Shown: positions 1 to 7,366, numbered from the stretch's first letter. The stretch is 14,433 bases of DNA from Candidatus Heimdallarchaeota archaeon (GCA_027364495.1 DAHXPE010000020.1:1-14433), one strand, 5' to 3'. Translations and numbers: made by a program. Notes: generated by a model not told the origin, from the letters alone.

Positions 1-353
1 AAAAATACTTCCAAAGGTATACCCTATTCTGGTTGAATTTTTTATTGATGCTCCAAAAACGGCTACCATTTAATGAACGTGATGGTAAGGAGCTCATATT
101 TAGTACTAAAATATCTATTTTCAAATATTTTTTTGAGAATTTTATTTTAGCAATGATTTTAGTACCTCTTACAGCCTCTCCAATATTCATAGTCTCAGTA
201 CTATATTTAGGCATAACAACTGATACAGTTGTCTCGATGGCTATTGCAGTAATTCTTCCTATATCATTTGTTATGGTTGTAGCAATGGTATCCGTTTTTG
301 GAGCATCAATAAAAAATTCAACCAGAATAGGGTATACCTTTGGAAGTATTTTT
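1..353. repeat. Inverted repeat with arms 1-70 and 284-353
   Basis: Bases 1-70 are the reverse complement of 284-353 with one mismatch (position 63 against 291), and the first 62 bases pair perfectly. Similarity stops abruptly at 71/283, and the outer end runs off the window. The loop is 213 bases. One arm is inside protein-coding sequence and the other is its antisense, so this looks like a chimeric or fold-back join at a contig end rather than a biological element. Confidence 0.85.
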
Positions 354-1562
354 TACATTGTTTGTTTTGTCCTTGACCTATTAACCTCTGAAATCAGTTC
401 TTCACGATTTCAGTTTCGTTTCTTAAATCAGTACTACACGATTTCAGTTTCGTTTCTTAACAATTTCAGCCCTCTTTATCAAATGGGCATTATTGAAAAT
501 GCATCACAGCGAACTTGGAATGTTTCTTATCTTTTAGCCTGTTTAATTGTTGTAATAACAATTTTTATATTAACTTTGGTTTTTTTATACAGAACTGATT
601 ATATAGAATCACGAGGTGGATCTATAAGTCAAATAACAACGAAAAATGAAAACAAACGAAAATTAGTTTCTAAATTTTCATTTATACGAACTCCTATCGA
701 ATCGGTATTATCCAAAGTAGGTTGGAAATACCCAGCATTCAGAGATCAATTACAATCTTCTGCTGGCTTCTTTATTCTCTATACCATCGTTACAACACTA
801 TTGGTAATGGTTGTAGTCATTGCATATCCAGGTAATACAAATATGAAAGAAATTCTTCCTTCATTAAATCAAAGCGTTCTATCTAATCCAATATTCGCTG
901 GTTTTATGTTTGGCCACGTTGTGAATGTCACCAATGGTGCTAATTTAGAAGGATTTTTGTTATTTAAGCTCTTAACATTTCATTGGATGTATTATGGTCC
1001 TTTCCTCTTTATTGGAACTTATTACGTTGTAATGCGTGATAAAAATGATAAATATGATGAAATTACTTGGTCTTTACCCCAGAGCAGATCATCAGTCCTT
1101 ATTTCAAGAACAGGAGCTACGATACTCTATTTTTGGATCACTATTTTTATCAACTGGCTTGGTTTATGGGCTACTATTCCAATTCTTGCTACATACATGA
1201 CCATAACTCCACCAAACGTTACAGCCACTATTATAACCTTTATATTTTTGGCTTTAGGATATAGTTTATTTTTAATTTTGTTTATAGCTATTGCTGTAAC
1301 AGTGAATTCTCGGTACGTTATAATCACTTTAGTTGGTGTATTTATTTTAGCAATATTTATTCCGATAGTGTCATATTCAACAAAGACTATTTGGCTTGAC
1401 TATTTATCGCCATTCAAATACTTCGATGTTGTCGGACTGCTAATTAATCAGGTGAATGTTGTTACCACTGCTATTCCAACAATTTTGATCGGCGGAATTA
1501 TAGTTCTTGTTATTTATATTGCATCAATTAAAGTTATAACCCCAAGAAAGGATATAGTATAA
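33..1562 (+). CDS. ABC-2-type transporter permease, 5' end unreliable
   Basis: A large polytopic membrane protein (509 residues as read) with about 11-12 hydrophobic segments in two clusters. Residues ~35-190 and ~245-500 are separated by a hydrophilic stretch (~190-240) rich in Lys, Arg and Asn. The segment near residues 335-358, with acidic residues followed by WSLPQSRSSVLISR, matches the cytoplasmic loop of ABC-2 permeases, where an 'E..SLPISR..L' pattern precedes a transmembrane helix. It would form the membrane pore of an ABC exporter; the partner ATPase is not in the window and would be expected upstream. The first 13 codons are not trustworthy: bases 1-70 are an inverted copy of 284-353 of the same gene, so the genuine N-terminus is probably missing. 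A short direct repeat (403-426 and 437-460) lies inside the frame. Family assignment is fairly secure; substrate is unknown. Confidence 0.7.
   Translation: MNFLLMLQKRLPFNERDGKELIFSTKISIFKYFFENFILAMILVPLTASPIFIVSVLYLGITTDTVVSMAIAVILPISFVMVVAMVSVFGASIKNSTRIGYTFGSIFYIVCFVLDLLTSEISSSRFQFRFLNQYYTISVSFLNNFSPLYQMGIIENASQRTWNVSYLLACLIVVITIFILTLVFLYRTDYIESRGGSISQITTKNENKRKLVSKFSFIRTPIESVLSKVGWKYPAFRDQLQSSAGFFILYTIVTTLLVMVVVIAYPGNTNMKEILPSLNQSVLSNPIFAGFMFGHVVNVTNGANLEGFLLFKLLTFHWMYYGPFLFIGTYYVVMRDKNDKYDEITWSLPQSRSSVLISRTGATILYFWITIFINWLGLWATIPILATYMTITPPNVTATIITFIFLALGYSLFLILFIAIAVTVNSRYVIITLVGVFILAIFIPIVSYSTKTIWLDYLSPFKYFDVVGLLINQVNVVTTAIPTILIGGIIVLVIYIASIKVITPRKDIV
403..460. repeat. 24-base direct repeat, spacing 34
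   Basis: Positions 403-426 and 437-460 are identical. The spacing of 34 bases is not a multiple of three, so the two copies are read in different frames (SRFQFRFL and TISVSFLN). The frame stays open through both. It lies in an extracytoplasmic loop of the permease. Confidence 0.8.
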
Positions 1563-1585
1563 AAACCTGAAATTTCAACTCATTC

Positions 1586-1596
1586 TTTTTTTTTTT
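1586..1596 (+). terminator. Poly-T terminator after the permease
   Basis: A run of 11 T starts 24 bases after the permease stop codon, followed by a further T-rich stretch. Archaeal RNA polymerase terminates at such T-tracts without a required hairpin. Confidence 0.6.
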
Positions 1597-1662
1597 ATCT
1601 TTTAATTCTTGTAAGGTGTACGTAATTTTAGTAAAAAGTAAATATTAAATCCAATAATGTAG

Positions 1663-1672
1663 TTTTATCTAT
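1663..1672 (+). promoter_or_regulatory. Candidate TATA box for the GTPase gene
   Basis: TTTTATCTAT is centred about 29 bases before the ATG at 1697, the spacing expected for a leaderless or near-leaderless archaeal transcript. This supports 1697 as the ancestral start of the GTPase gene. Confidence 0.4.
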
Positions 1673-1696
1673 TTAGTTCACAAAATAATTTAAACA

Positions 1697-1810
1697 ATGA
1701 CTTTTAAACCTACAAAAATAGGTTCGTGAAAAATTCTGACCGATCTTAAAATAATTCTAGGCGGAGATCGTGGTGTTGGCAAAACACGTCTATTTAGATC
1801 CCTTTTTAAC
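1697..1810 (+). other. N-terminal part of the GTPase, with P-loop, interrupted by TGA
   Basis: In the same frame as the ATG at 1811, the upstream bases read M-TFKPTKIGS, then a TGA at 1727-1729, then KILTDLKIILGGDRGVGKT and on into the downstream ORF. GGDRGVGKT is a textbook P-loop (GxxxxGKT), and the hydrophobic strand before it is the expected first beta strand, so this stretch belongs to the gene. Between the TGA and 1811 there is no ATG, GTG or TTG in frame, only ATT, ATA and CTG. Either the TGA is a base-call error or nonsense mutation, or translation starts at a non-standard codon. A third reading is a GTG at 1726 with one A too many in the A-run at 1729-1733. Confidence 0.75.
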
Positions 1811-2827
1811 ATGCCTTTGTCTGATGTTTCTGCTTATTATCCTACCTTTGAACCTATTATTAATAATATTACTATGAATGAATTATCGCTTGAGATTTGG
1901 GATTTACCAGGTGTTTTGAGAGCTGATTTAGAAACAACTGCTTTAGCTAATTTTACGAAACTTGGTGGTGCGATCCTGTTATTTGATTTAACCAGAATAT
2001 CTACATATGAATCAGTTTCAAAATGGGTTGAAAAAATATGGATTGATTCTCCTGGTGCTCCTATTATTATTGTCGCTAACAAATTGGATTTGGCTCCAAC
2101 CAATAAAGATTCTAAAAAAATGATCCAATTTGCTCAGAATTTTGTTAATAAAATCAATAAAAACACCAGTTTCTACTGTAAATTGATGGAAATCTCTGCC
2201 ATCAAAGATAAAAACGCTTTTCGAGTATTTAACGAATTATTAGTGGCTATTCAGTATCTAAAAGGTGGTAAAAATGCACCTATTGTAATGTCAGAATTAG
2301 AACAACGTATCAAACCTATTCAGGAAAAAGGTAAAGAAACATATCAAAAACCTATCTTTGCTGAAGAAGATAAGATTCTTACTGATCTTGAAAAGGTTTT
2401 TGCACATACAACATCTAACCCTAAACCGGCAACAATCCAAAAAATTACTTTATTTTTAAAAAATAATCGTGAAATAAGAAAAACCTTTATGCATTTGAAG
2501 CAATTCTATGTTGATGAATTAATACAAGATGCCCAATCAAATGATCAATGGCTTATTGAAGAAAACTTTTTTTACCTGGTTATTTGGAAATTTTTGGAGC
2601 AAATGTTAAAGCAAGCAATTTCTCAGGCTGAATTAAATTCATGGTGTAAACAATTTACTGATTTATTTATAGTTGAAAAAGAATCGTTTGACCGATTGAT
2701 GGATTTATCAAACAAAAGTGCTGTGAATTTACTAATGAAATTTAAGAATGATCCTCAACTAATTCAATCCGGCCAATTTGAAATGGAAATTTATGTTGCC
2801 TATCGTGATGAAGTATATGAATCTTAA
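1811..2827 (+). CDS. Small Ras-like GTPase with C-terminal helical domain
   Basis: Residues 1-~150, counted from the ATG at 1811, hold the rest of a Ras/Rab-type G domain. Thr12 sits in the switch I motif YPTFEP, the G3 motif is WDLPG (30-34, in place of the usual WDTAG), the G4 motif is NKLD (90-93), and the G5-like motif is EISA (127-130). The G1 P-loop is encoded just upstream (1763-1786), so this ATG is almost certainly not the true start; starting here would give a protein unable to bind nucleotide. Residues ~160-338 are a charged, mostly helical region with no motif I recognise. There is no C-terminal Cys for prenylation. Expanded sets of such GTPases are typical of Asgard archaea. The gene stands alone between poly-T tracts. 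GTPase assignment is secure; cellular role is unknown. Confidence 0.85.
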   Translation: MPLSDVSAYYPTFEPIINNITMNELSLEIWDLPGVLRADLETTALANFTKLGGAILLFDLTRISTYESVSKWVEKIWIDSPGAPIIIVANKLDLAPTNKDSKKMIQFAQNFVNKINKNTSFYCKLMEISAIKDKNAFRVFNELLVAIQYLKGGKNAPIVMSELEQRIKPIQEKGKETYQKPIFAEEDKILTDLEKVFAHTTSNPKPATIQKITLFLKNNREIRKTFMHLKQFYVDELIQDAQSNDQWLIEENFFYLVIWKFLEQMLKQAISQAELNSWCKQFTDLFIVEKESFDRLMDLSNKSAVNLLMKFKNDPQLIQSGQFEMEIYVAYRDEVYES

Positions 2828-2869
2828 CATATTTCCACGTTTTTATCGTTAATTAGCTGTCTATGATAA

Positions 2870-2894
2870 TTTTTTTTTTTACCTGTCTTTTTTT
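2870..2894 (+). terminator. Double poly-T terminator after the GTPase
   Basis: T11 (2870-2880) and T7 (2888-2894) lie about 45-65 bases after the GTPase stop codon, a strong archaeal-type termination signal separating it from nucS. Confidence 0.65.
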
Positions 2895-2996
2895 AAACTT
2901 AAAAGTTTTGTTTTAAATAATTGAACCAAACAGAAAAATTTAACGAATTATTCCAACACTAATCTTTCTTATCATTAACAATAATTGAACCTTAAA

Positions 2997-3004
2997 TTAT
3001 ATTT
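2997..3004 (+). promoter_or_regulatory. Candidate TATA box for nucS
   Basis: TTATATTT in an A/T-rich context. A start site 25-28 bases downstream would fall near 3027-3030, just before the non-AUG codons at 3034-3040 where the nucS reading frame seems to begin. Confidence 0.35.
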
Positions 3005-3036
3005 GATTAGATTATTAAAATTCCTGGAGCAATATT

Positions 3037-3108
3037 ATACTGCATTCTATTGAAATTCTACCTTTAGAGTTCGAATCACTCACAAATGAATTAAATAAAA
3101 TACTTGGT
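3037..3108 (+). other. nucS: N-terminal extension of nucS without a standard start codon
   Basis: The nucS frame is open upstream of its first ATG back to a TAA at 3016-3018. It reads LHSIEILPLEFESLTNELNK followed by ILG, which fits the 'P..EEL...N.AL' start of known NucS proteins. The frame contains no ATG, GTG or TTG here. A GGAG at 3026-3029 lies 7 bases before ATA (3037) and 10 bases before CTG (3040), so a non-AUG start is possible. A sequence error hiding an AUG cannot be excluded. Confidence 0.6.
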
Positions 3109-3807
3109 ATGGTTGCTATTTACATAGTGGGAAATTGTATTGCTATTTTTGATGGGAGAATTAAAAGCGAATTAAAGTTAGGACCAAGATTCTTACTTAT
3201 TAAATCGGATACCAGCATTATCCTTCATGGTGATACCTCTGTTAAACCATTGAATTGGCAAAAAGCTTATGATGGTAAAATAGAATTTAATTACAATGAC
3301 AAAGGATTAGAAATGTATACGTACCGTCCTAAAACTGAAGAAACATTCAAGATTTTATTCACAGAAGTATTCCATGCCTTTTCCTTTGATTCAGCTGATT
3401 CTACAAGATTAGAAATCGAAGGAGATGAGCGAGACCTTGTAAAATATTTAGTTTCAAATCCAAACGACATCGAGGAAGGTTTAACAATTGTATCAAGAGA
3501 AAAAGAAACATTGGTAGGATTTATTGATATAGAAGCTATTGATAAGAATGGTAAAACTATCATCATTGAGGTAAAAAAACAGAAAGCAACCCCTAAAGAT
3601 GCCTACCAATTGCTCCGATATATTGAAACATTAGAAAAACAGCAAAAGATTCGTTACCGAGGAATGCTTATTTCAGCTGGCACTCCTTCAAAAGTTAAGG
3701 AATTTTTGAAACAAAATAAATTAGAGTGGCTCGATGTTCAATGGCAAGAATTATTCCCAAGCTTAAAACGAGGAAAAACAAAAAACTTAAGCGATTATTT
3801 TTCATAA
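3109..3807 (+). CDS. nucS: Mismatch-specific endonuclease NucS/EndoMS
   Basis: NucS is the archaeal and actinobacterial mismatch endonuclease that cleaves both strands around mispaired bases and works with PCNA. Counted from the ATG at 3109, the RecB-like nuclease core is at ~125-200, with catalytic Asp140 (GFIDIEAID), Glu154 and Lys156 (IIIEVKK) and Gln167 (YQLLRYIE). These spacings equal those of D160/E174/K176/Q187 in Pyrococcus abyssi NucS. The DNA-binding N-domain has FDGRIKSEL (Arg17) and the PLNW tryptophan (Trp50), 33 residues apart as in the P. abyssi R42/W75 pair. The offset of about 25 residues indicates that the real protein starts near 3037. The tail LSDYF resembles a PCNA-binding box without its Gln. 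The TPR-like gene starts 3 bases after the stop, suggesting an operon. Confidence 0.92.
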   Translation: MVAIYIVGNCIAIFDGRIKSELKLGPRFLLIKSDTSIILHGDTSVKPLNWQKAYDGKIEFNYNDKGLEMYTYRPKTEETFKILFTEVFHAFSFDSADSTRLEIEGDERDLVKYLVSNPNDIEEGLTIVSREKETLVGFIDIEAIDKNGKTIIIEVKKQKATPKDAYQLLRYIETLEKQQKIRYRGMLISAGTPSKVKEFLKQNKLEWLDVQWQELFPSLKRGKTKNLSDYFS

Positions 3808-3810
3808 AAA

Positions 3811-4845
3811 ATGGTGATGCTAATGGATCAAAATGAAATTTTTAGACCTGATTTGGTTAGTATTTACCCAGATATAGAAAAATTACAGAAATCTTCTTTT
3901 TCCCTTCAGGAAAAGTTCTTAGATCCATTCTTTGACCCTTTGCCCAAAGGAATAGGAAAGACCATTTTTCTCCTTTTCATTATTTTTACGTTTACAAATA
4001 TCTTAGCCTTCGTAGTAATTTTAATCTATTATATTACTGGTCCAAGAAAAACTAAAAAATCAATTCCCAGAAAAAACACAGCTGAAGAATGGTTTTTTTA
4101 TGCTGAAAAATGCCTAAAATATTCTTTTAATGATGAAATCCTAGATGCCTATAAACGAGCACTTAAATTGGAACCTGATAATGGTCAAATACAACTAAGA
4201 TACAACCAATTTTTAGCAAGTGAATACGTTCAGAATAAAACTCCAGCTACCGGTCAACCAGTAGGAATACAAAAGAAAATAAAAGCAGATAACCCATACA
4301 AAGACTATAAAGAGCTTTTAAACGGTTGGAAAGAAGCTCATCCTGATGAATCTATTAGAAATCCTATAAAGCCAAAAAAAGTTGAACAATCATTTGCCTT
4401 AGCAGCATGGCTTGCATTTGACACAAAACATTACTCTGATTGCATAGAGTTTGGTGAATATAGTATCAAAGTAGGAGAATTCAATGATACAAAGAAAGAT
4501 AATGAGAAAAAAATTGAATTATTGATTTTACTTAGCACTGCAAAAATACTTCAGAAAAATCAAAAAGAAGGATTGGGTTATCTTATACAGGCTTCGACAC
4601 TTTCTTATAAATCTTTTAAGCCATTAGAAGCAATGACCTGGGAATTATTAGGTGAATGCTTTAATGAAAATAAACAGGAAAAAGCAGCTGAATATTGTTA
4701 CTTACTAGCTCAGAAAAAAGATAGTAAAAGATGGATTTCTGCCTATCGACTCTTTAGATACTATGCTAGGATAAAAGAACATCAAAAGAGTTCTTTTTAT
4801 AAGAGTAGATATATTGCAATGCAAAAAGAATTATCACCTTTGTAA
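3811..4845 (+). CDS. Single-pass membrane protein with TPR-like helical repeats
   Basis: A 344-residue protein of no named family. Residues 1-50 are hydrophilic, 51-75 form one strong transmembrane helix, and a basic patch (GPRKTKKS) follows, placing the C-terminal part in the cytoplasm. The rest is helical with TPR character: EWFFYAEKCLKYSFNDEILD followed by AYKRALKLEPDN (~91-122) is close to a TPR unit, and ~185-330 contains further paired helices rich in Ala, Leu and Tyr. Such domains are protein-binding scaffolds. The start is uncertain, since ATG codons at 3811, 3817 and 3823 are all in frame. It follows the nucS stop by 3 bases and is probably co-transcribed, but a link to mismatch repair is only positional. 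Confidence 0.7.
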   Translation: MVMLMDQNEIFRPDLVSIYPDIEKLQKSSFSLQEKFLDPFFDPLPKGIGKTIFLLFIIFTFTNILAFVVILIYYITGPRKTKKSIPRKNTAEEWFFYAEKCLKYSFNDEILDAYKRALKLEPDNGQIQLRYNQFLASEYVQNKTPATGQPVGIQKKIKADNPYKDYKELLNGWKEAHPDESIRNPIKPKKVEQSFALAAWLAFDTKHYSDCIEFGEYSIKVGEFNDTKKDNEKKIELLILLSTAKILQKNQKEGLGYLIQASTLSYKSFKPLEAMTWELLGECFNENKQEKAAEYCYLLAQKKDSKRWISAYRLFRYYARIKEHQKSSFYKSRYIAMQKELSPL

Positions 4846-4980
4846 TTCCTATCTGATTAATGTAATAAAGATTAAAATGAGCTTAATGATAATCCAAAAC
4901 TCTTTAAAGATGTTTTTAAATAATTTGATAGCTCTAACCAAGGCTTTAAATAATGCCAAATTTAATATATAACCGTTAGT

Positions 4981-4990
4981 TATATATTTA
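4981..4990 (+). promoter_or_regulatory. TATA box for the thioredoxin-OsmC pair
   Basis: TATATATTTA, extended by AATAA, lies 34-43 bases before the ATG at 5024. It is the best TATA box in the window and predicts a leader of about 10 bases. Confidence 0.55.
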
Positions 4991-5023
4991 AATAATTGAG
5001 CTAAAAGAAGAAATAGTGATATT

Positions 5024-5479
5024 ATGCCAGATGCAGATGATTTAGAATTAGAACAATTACGATTAAAAAGAATGCAACAAATGATGGCTCAAAGACCCAA
5101 TCAACAACAGATAGAAGAAAAAGGACCACAAATTCCAGTTGGAATAGTCCATCTGAATGAGCAGATTTTTGATATGTACTTACAGGAATATAAAGACACC
5201 CCTATCTTCATTGACTACTGGGCCGAGTGGTGTGGACCTTGTAAACGGATAGCACCAGTTGTTGAAGCGCTAGAACGCAAATACCGTGGTAAGATGATTT
5301 TTGCCAAGGTTAATACCGATGAAGAACAGAGCTTAGCCATGCGTTTTAATATTATGAGTATTCCTAATTTCCACATTTTTCACAATATGCGTATTGTTGA
5401 TAACTTTGTTGGAGCTCTTCCTGCCCAGCAATTCGAACAACATATTATCAATGTTTTAAGAAAGCTCAAAAAAATCTAA
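5024..5479 (+). CDS. Thioredoxin with charged N-terminal extension
   Basis: Cytoplasmic disulfide reductase of the thioredoxin fold. The active site is WCGPC (Trp69, Cys70, Cys73) preceded by DYWAE, and the cis-proline loop is SIPNF (Pro114). The C-terminal half matches the usual ~105-residue length. The first ~40 residues are an additional charged helix (DDLELEQLRLKRMQQMM) that resembles the N-terminal helix of archaeal PDCD5-type DNA-binding proteins; similar extensions occur on some archaeal thioredoxins. The OsmC-family gene begins immediately after the stop, so the two probably act together, with thioredoxin reducing the peroxidase or related targets. No thioredoxin reductase is nearby. 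Confidence 0.93.
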   Translation: MPDADDLELEQLRLKRMQQMMAQRPNQQQIEEKGPQIPVGIVHLNEQIFDMYLQEYKDTPIFIDYWAEWCGPCKRIAPVVEALERKYRGKMIFAKVNTDEEQSLAMRFNIMSIPNFHIFHNMRIVDNFVGALPAQQFEQHIINVLRKLKKI

Positions 5480-5488
5480 GTGATTATC

Positions 5489-5938
5489 ATGGCTCATACT
5501 TTTAGTATTAAAATGACCAAGACTGGTCCTATGGAATTCAAAACCGAATTTGATAAAGAAATATTTCCTGATCTTATGTTTGATGAACCTGCTGAGTCAG
5601 GTGGTGACGATCACTATCCTAATGCCTCCCGTGTTTTGACCGCAGCTGTTATGAATTGCTTATCTGCATCATTTACTTTTTGTTTATCCAAAAGTCATAT
5701 TCCAATGGATAATTTTGAACTCACAGCCACAGCAACGACTACTCTTGATCGTAATGAACAAAATCGATTGCGTGTTAAAAATATCAATGTTACCTTAAAG
5801 CCTAATCTTAATGGAGAATTATCTTCTGAAGAATTTAAAGCTAAAATAGAGAGATGCATTTCAATATTTCAAGACTATTGTGTCGTATCTGCATCAGTCA
5901 AAAAAGGTATTGATATTACGACGAATGTTGAAATTTAA
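5489..5938 (+). CDS. OsmC/Ohr-family peroxiredoxin-like protein
   Basis: About 149 residues from the ATG at 5489; a GTG at 5480 directly after the thioredoxin stop is also in frame and would add three residues. OsmC/Ohr proteins reduce organic hydroperoxides with two conserved Cys residues. Here they are Cys57 (AAVMNCLSASF, at the start of the central helix) and Cys131 (DYCVVSASVKKGI, close to the family C-terminal pattern 'C.VS.S'). The HYPNASRVLTAAV stretch fits the helix entry. Adjacency to thioredoxin suggests a reductant-enzyme pair for peroxide stress. Some OsmC relatives are not peroxidases, so the precise activity is inferred. Confidence 0.85.
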   Translation: MAHTFSIKMTKTGPMEFKTEFDKEIFPDLMFDEPAESGGDDHYPNASRVLTAAVMNCLSASFTFCLSKSHIPMDNFELTATATTTLDRNEQNRLRVKNINVTLKPNLNGELSSEEFKAKIERCISIFQDYCVVSASVKKGIDITTNVEI

Positions 5939-5974
5939 TGTAATTTATTTTAGAACATAAGCATATTAACGATC

Positions 5975-6151
5975 TTATAAATCATTTATTAAACCTAACA
6001 AGATTAAAGCTATGGCATTGAGAAAAAGTATTAATTCAACGCCTATTGTCATAAGATTTAGAAAAACAATTAATATAAACAATCCAGATAATAAAATTAG
6101 TGCAAAATAGATGAACCGTTTTTTTCTCTGTTCTTCAAAATAATTAATCAT
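5975..6151 (-). CDS. Small two-helix membrane protein
   Basis: A 58-residue frame starting at ATG 6151. It begins with a charged cap (MINYFEEQRKKR), followed by two hydrophobic helices (~13-31 and ~36-55) joined by a short turn, then INDL. The composition is that of a real helical-hairpin membrane protein, with the basic cap predicting both ends in the cytoplasm. The frame is open further upstream to a TAA near 6210 and adds plausible coiled-coil residues (VNRVKELDYSIER). A CTG at 6193 is preceded by AGGT, so the real start may be there (72 residues). It lies about 130 bases beyond the chemoreceptor stop on the same strand and could be its last operon member. Function unknown. Confidence 0.5.
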   Translation of the reverse strand: MINYFEEQRKKRFIYFALILLSGLFILIVFLNLMTIGVELILFLNAIALILLGLINDL

Positions 6152-6296
6152 TCTTTCTATGCTATAATCAAGTTCCTTAACTCTATTTACCAGAAAAAAC
6201 CTAGAAAATAATTAAAAACTATCCTATTATTGATGCTCTTTTTACTGATAATTTCATAAATTAATACATAATTGGAGAACTATAATATTCCGTTAG

Positions 6297-6302
6297 AAAA
6301 AA
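6297..6302 (-). terminator. Weak T-tract after the chemoreceptor
   Basis: Read on the minus strand, T6 follows the receptor stop codon by about 25 bases. This is short for a terminator, so read-through into the small membrane protein is possible. Confidence 0.3.
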
Positions 6303-6325
6303 GACCAAATTGATCGGTTAGGTTA

Positions 6326-7366
6326 TTAAATTTCTTGAAATTGGAATCTGCCTAAAAGTTGAGCTAATTCGTTTGAAATTGACGTAAGTGATTGAATACT
6401 TGCCGTTAATTCTTCCATTACTGCTGTTTGTTGCTCAGTCGCCGTAGCTGTTTGCTCAGAACTTCCAGCTGTTTTTTCTGATAATGTTTGTATATTTAAT
6501 GCCTCTTTTGTAATTCTATTCAAATTTTCATATATTTGTTGTTCTGATTGTCCGATTTGTTTTGTAATTGTTCCGGAGTTACTATTTGCGTCTTCAGATA
6601 ATTTTCTTATATTTTGAGCTACAACATCAAAACCTCGACCATATTCACCAGCTCTTGCGGCTTCAATTGATGCATTCAAAGCTAAAATATTTGTTTGCTC
6701 TGATATAGAAATAATAAGCGATGCTTTATTTTCAATTTCTTTGAAATTTGTTTGCACATTTTCTTTCATACTATTAATCATTTGATTTATCTGATTAATA
6801 CCTGAGAGTTGATTGGCGGAATATTTACTCACTTCTTGCATATTTCCACTCATTTCTTCAGACATTGCTGAGGTTTCTTCGCTTGAACTAGCAACTGTTG
6901 ATGCAGTATCATTTATTAATTGTGCTGTCTTCTTTATTTTATCTAAACTAGTACGTAGGGTATCATACATATTTTTGAAGGACATTAAGATTGTTCCAAA
7001 TTCGTCTTTTCGTTTGGGTGTATCTATTTCATTCGTTAAATCACCATTTTTTATATATTCAGAATATTTTGTCAGAATATTGATTGGACCTTGAACGTAA
7101 CGAATATCCAGAATAAGTAAAGTTAGAATAATTATACCAGCTGGAATTGATACACCAATCGTGACTAAATAGTCAAAATCATAATATACTTCTATCAAAA
7201 CAGTTATTAAAGCAATTAATGCAACAATAATGAAACTAGCAGTTTGTATAAAAGGAAATTGTGTCTTATATCGATAATAAACAGAAAGCAATATTATTGA
7301 AAATACTACTAAGAGACTTACAACAATGAATATAAACTTGTCAAATGTTAATATTACTGATGTCAT
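6326..7366 (-). CDS. Methyl-accepting chemotaxis protein without an ectodomain
   Basis: A 346-residue signal transducer. Three transmembrane helices (~11-30, 41-61, 67-88) are joined by very short loops, so there is no extracellular sensor domain. The HAMP linker is at ~90-142, and the cytoplasmic coiled-coil with the conserved hairpin tip at ~218-260 reads [20 protein letters not shown] followed by [10 protein letters not shown]. This tip binds CheW and CheA. Glu/Gln-rich stretches at 161-174 and 301-320 are likely methylation regions. Basic residues after helix 1 predict N-out, C-in topology. The ATG overlaps the stop of the upstream Rv3378c-like gene (ATGA), implying translational coupling with the terpenoid enzymes. 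It probably senses a membrane, lipid or energy-related cue; the ligand is unknown. No che genes are in the window. Confidence 0.95.
   Translation of the reverse strand: MTSVILTFDKFIFIVVSLLVVFSIILLSVYYRYKTQFPFIQTASFIIVALIALITVLIEVYYDFDYLVTIGVSIPAGIIILTLLILDIRYVQGPINILTKYSEYIKNGDLTNEIDTPKRKDEFGTILMSFKNMYDTLRTSLDKIKKTAQLINDTASTVASSSEETSAMSEEMSGNMQEVSKYSANQLSGINQINQMINSMKENVQTNFKEIENKASLIISISEQTNILALNASIEAARAGEYGRGFDVVAQNIRKLSEDANSNSGTITKQIGQSEQQIYENLNRITKEALNIQTLSEKTAGSSEQTATATEQQTAVMEELTASIQSLTSISNELAQLLGRFQFQEI

Noticed and set aside
1568..1577. Palindrome TGAAATTTCA after the permease
   Set aside because: Ten-base palindromes are expected by chance in AT-rich DNA, and no second copy or promoter context is present.
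3066..3080. Second T-loop-like motif (AGAGTTCGAATCACT)
   Set aside because: It is part of the nucS N-terminal coding sequence and no cloverleaf can be formed.
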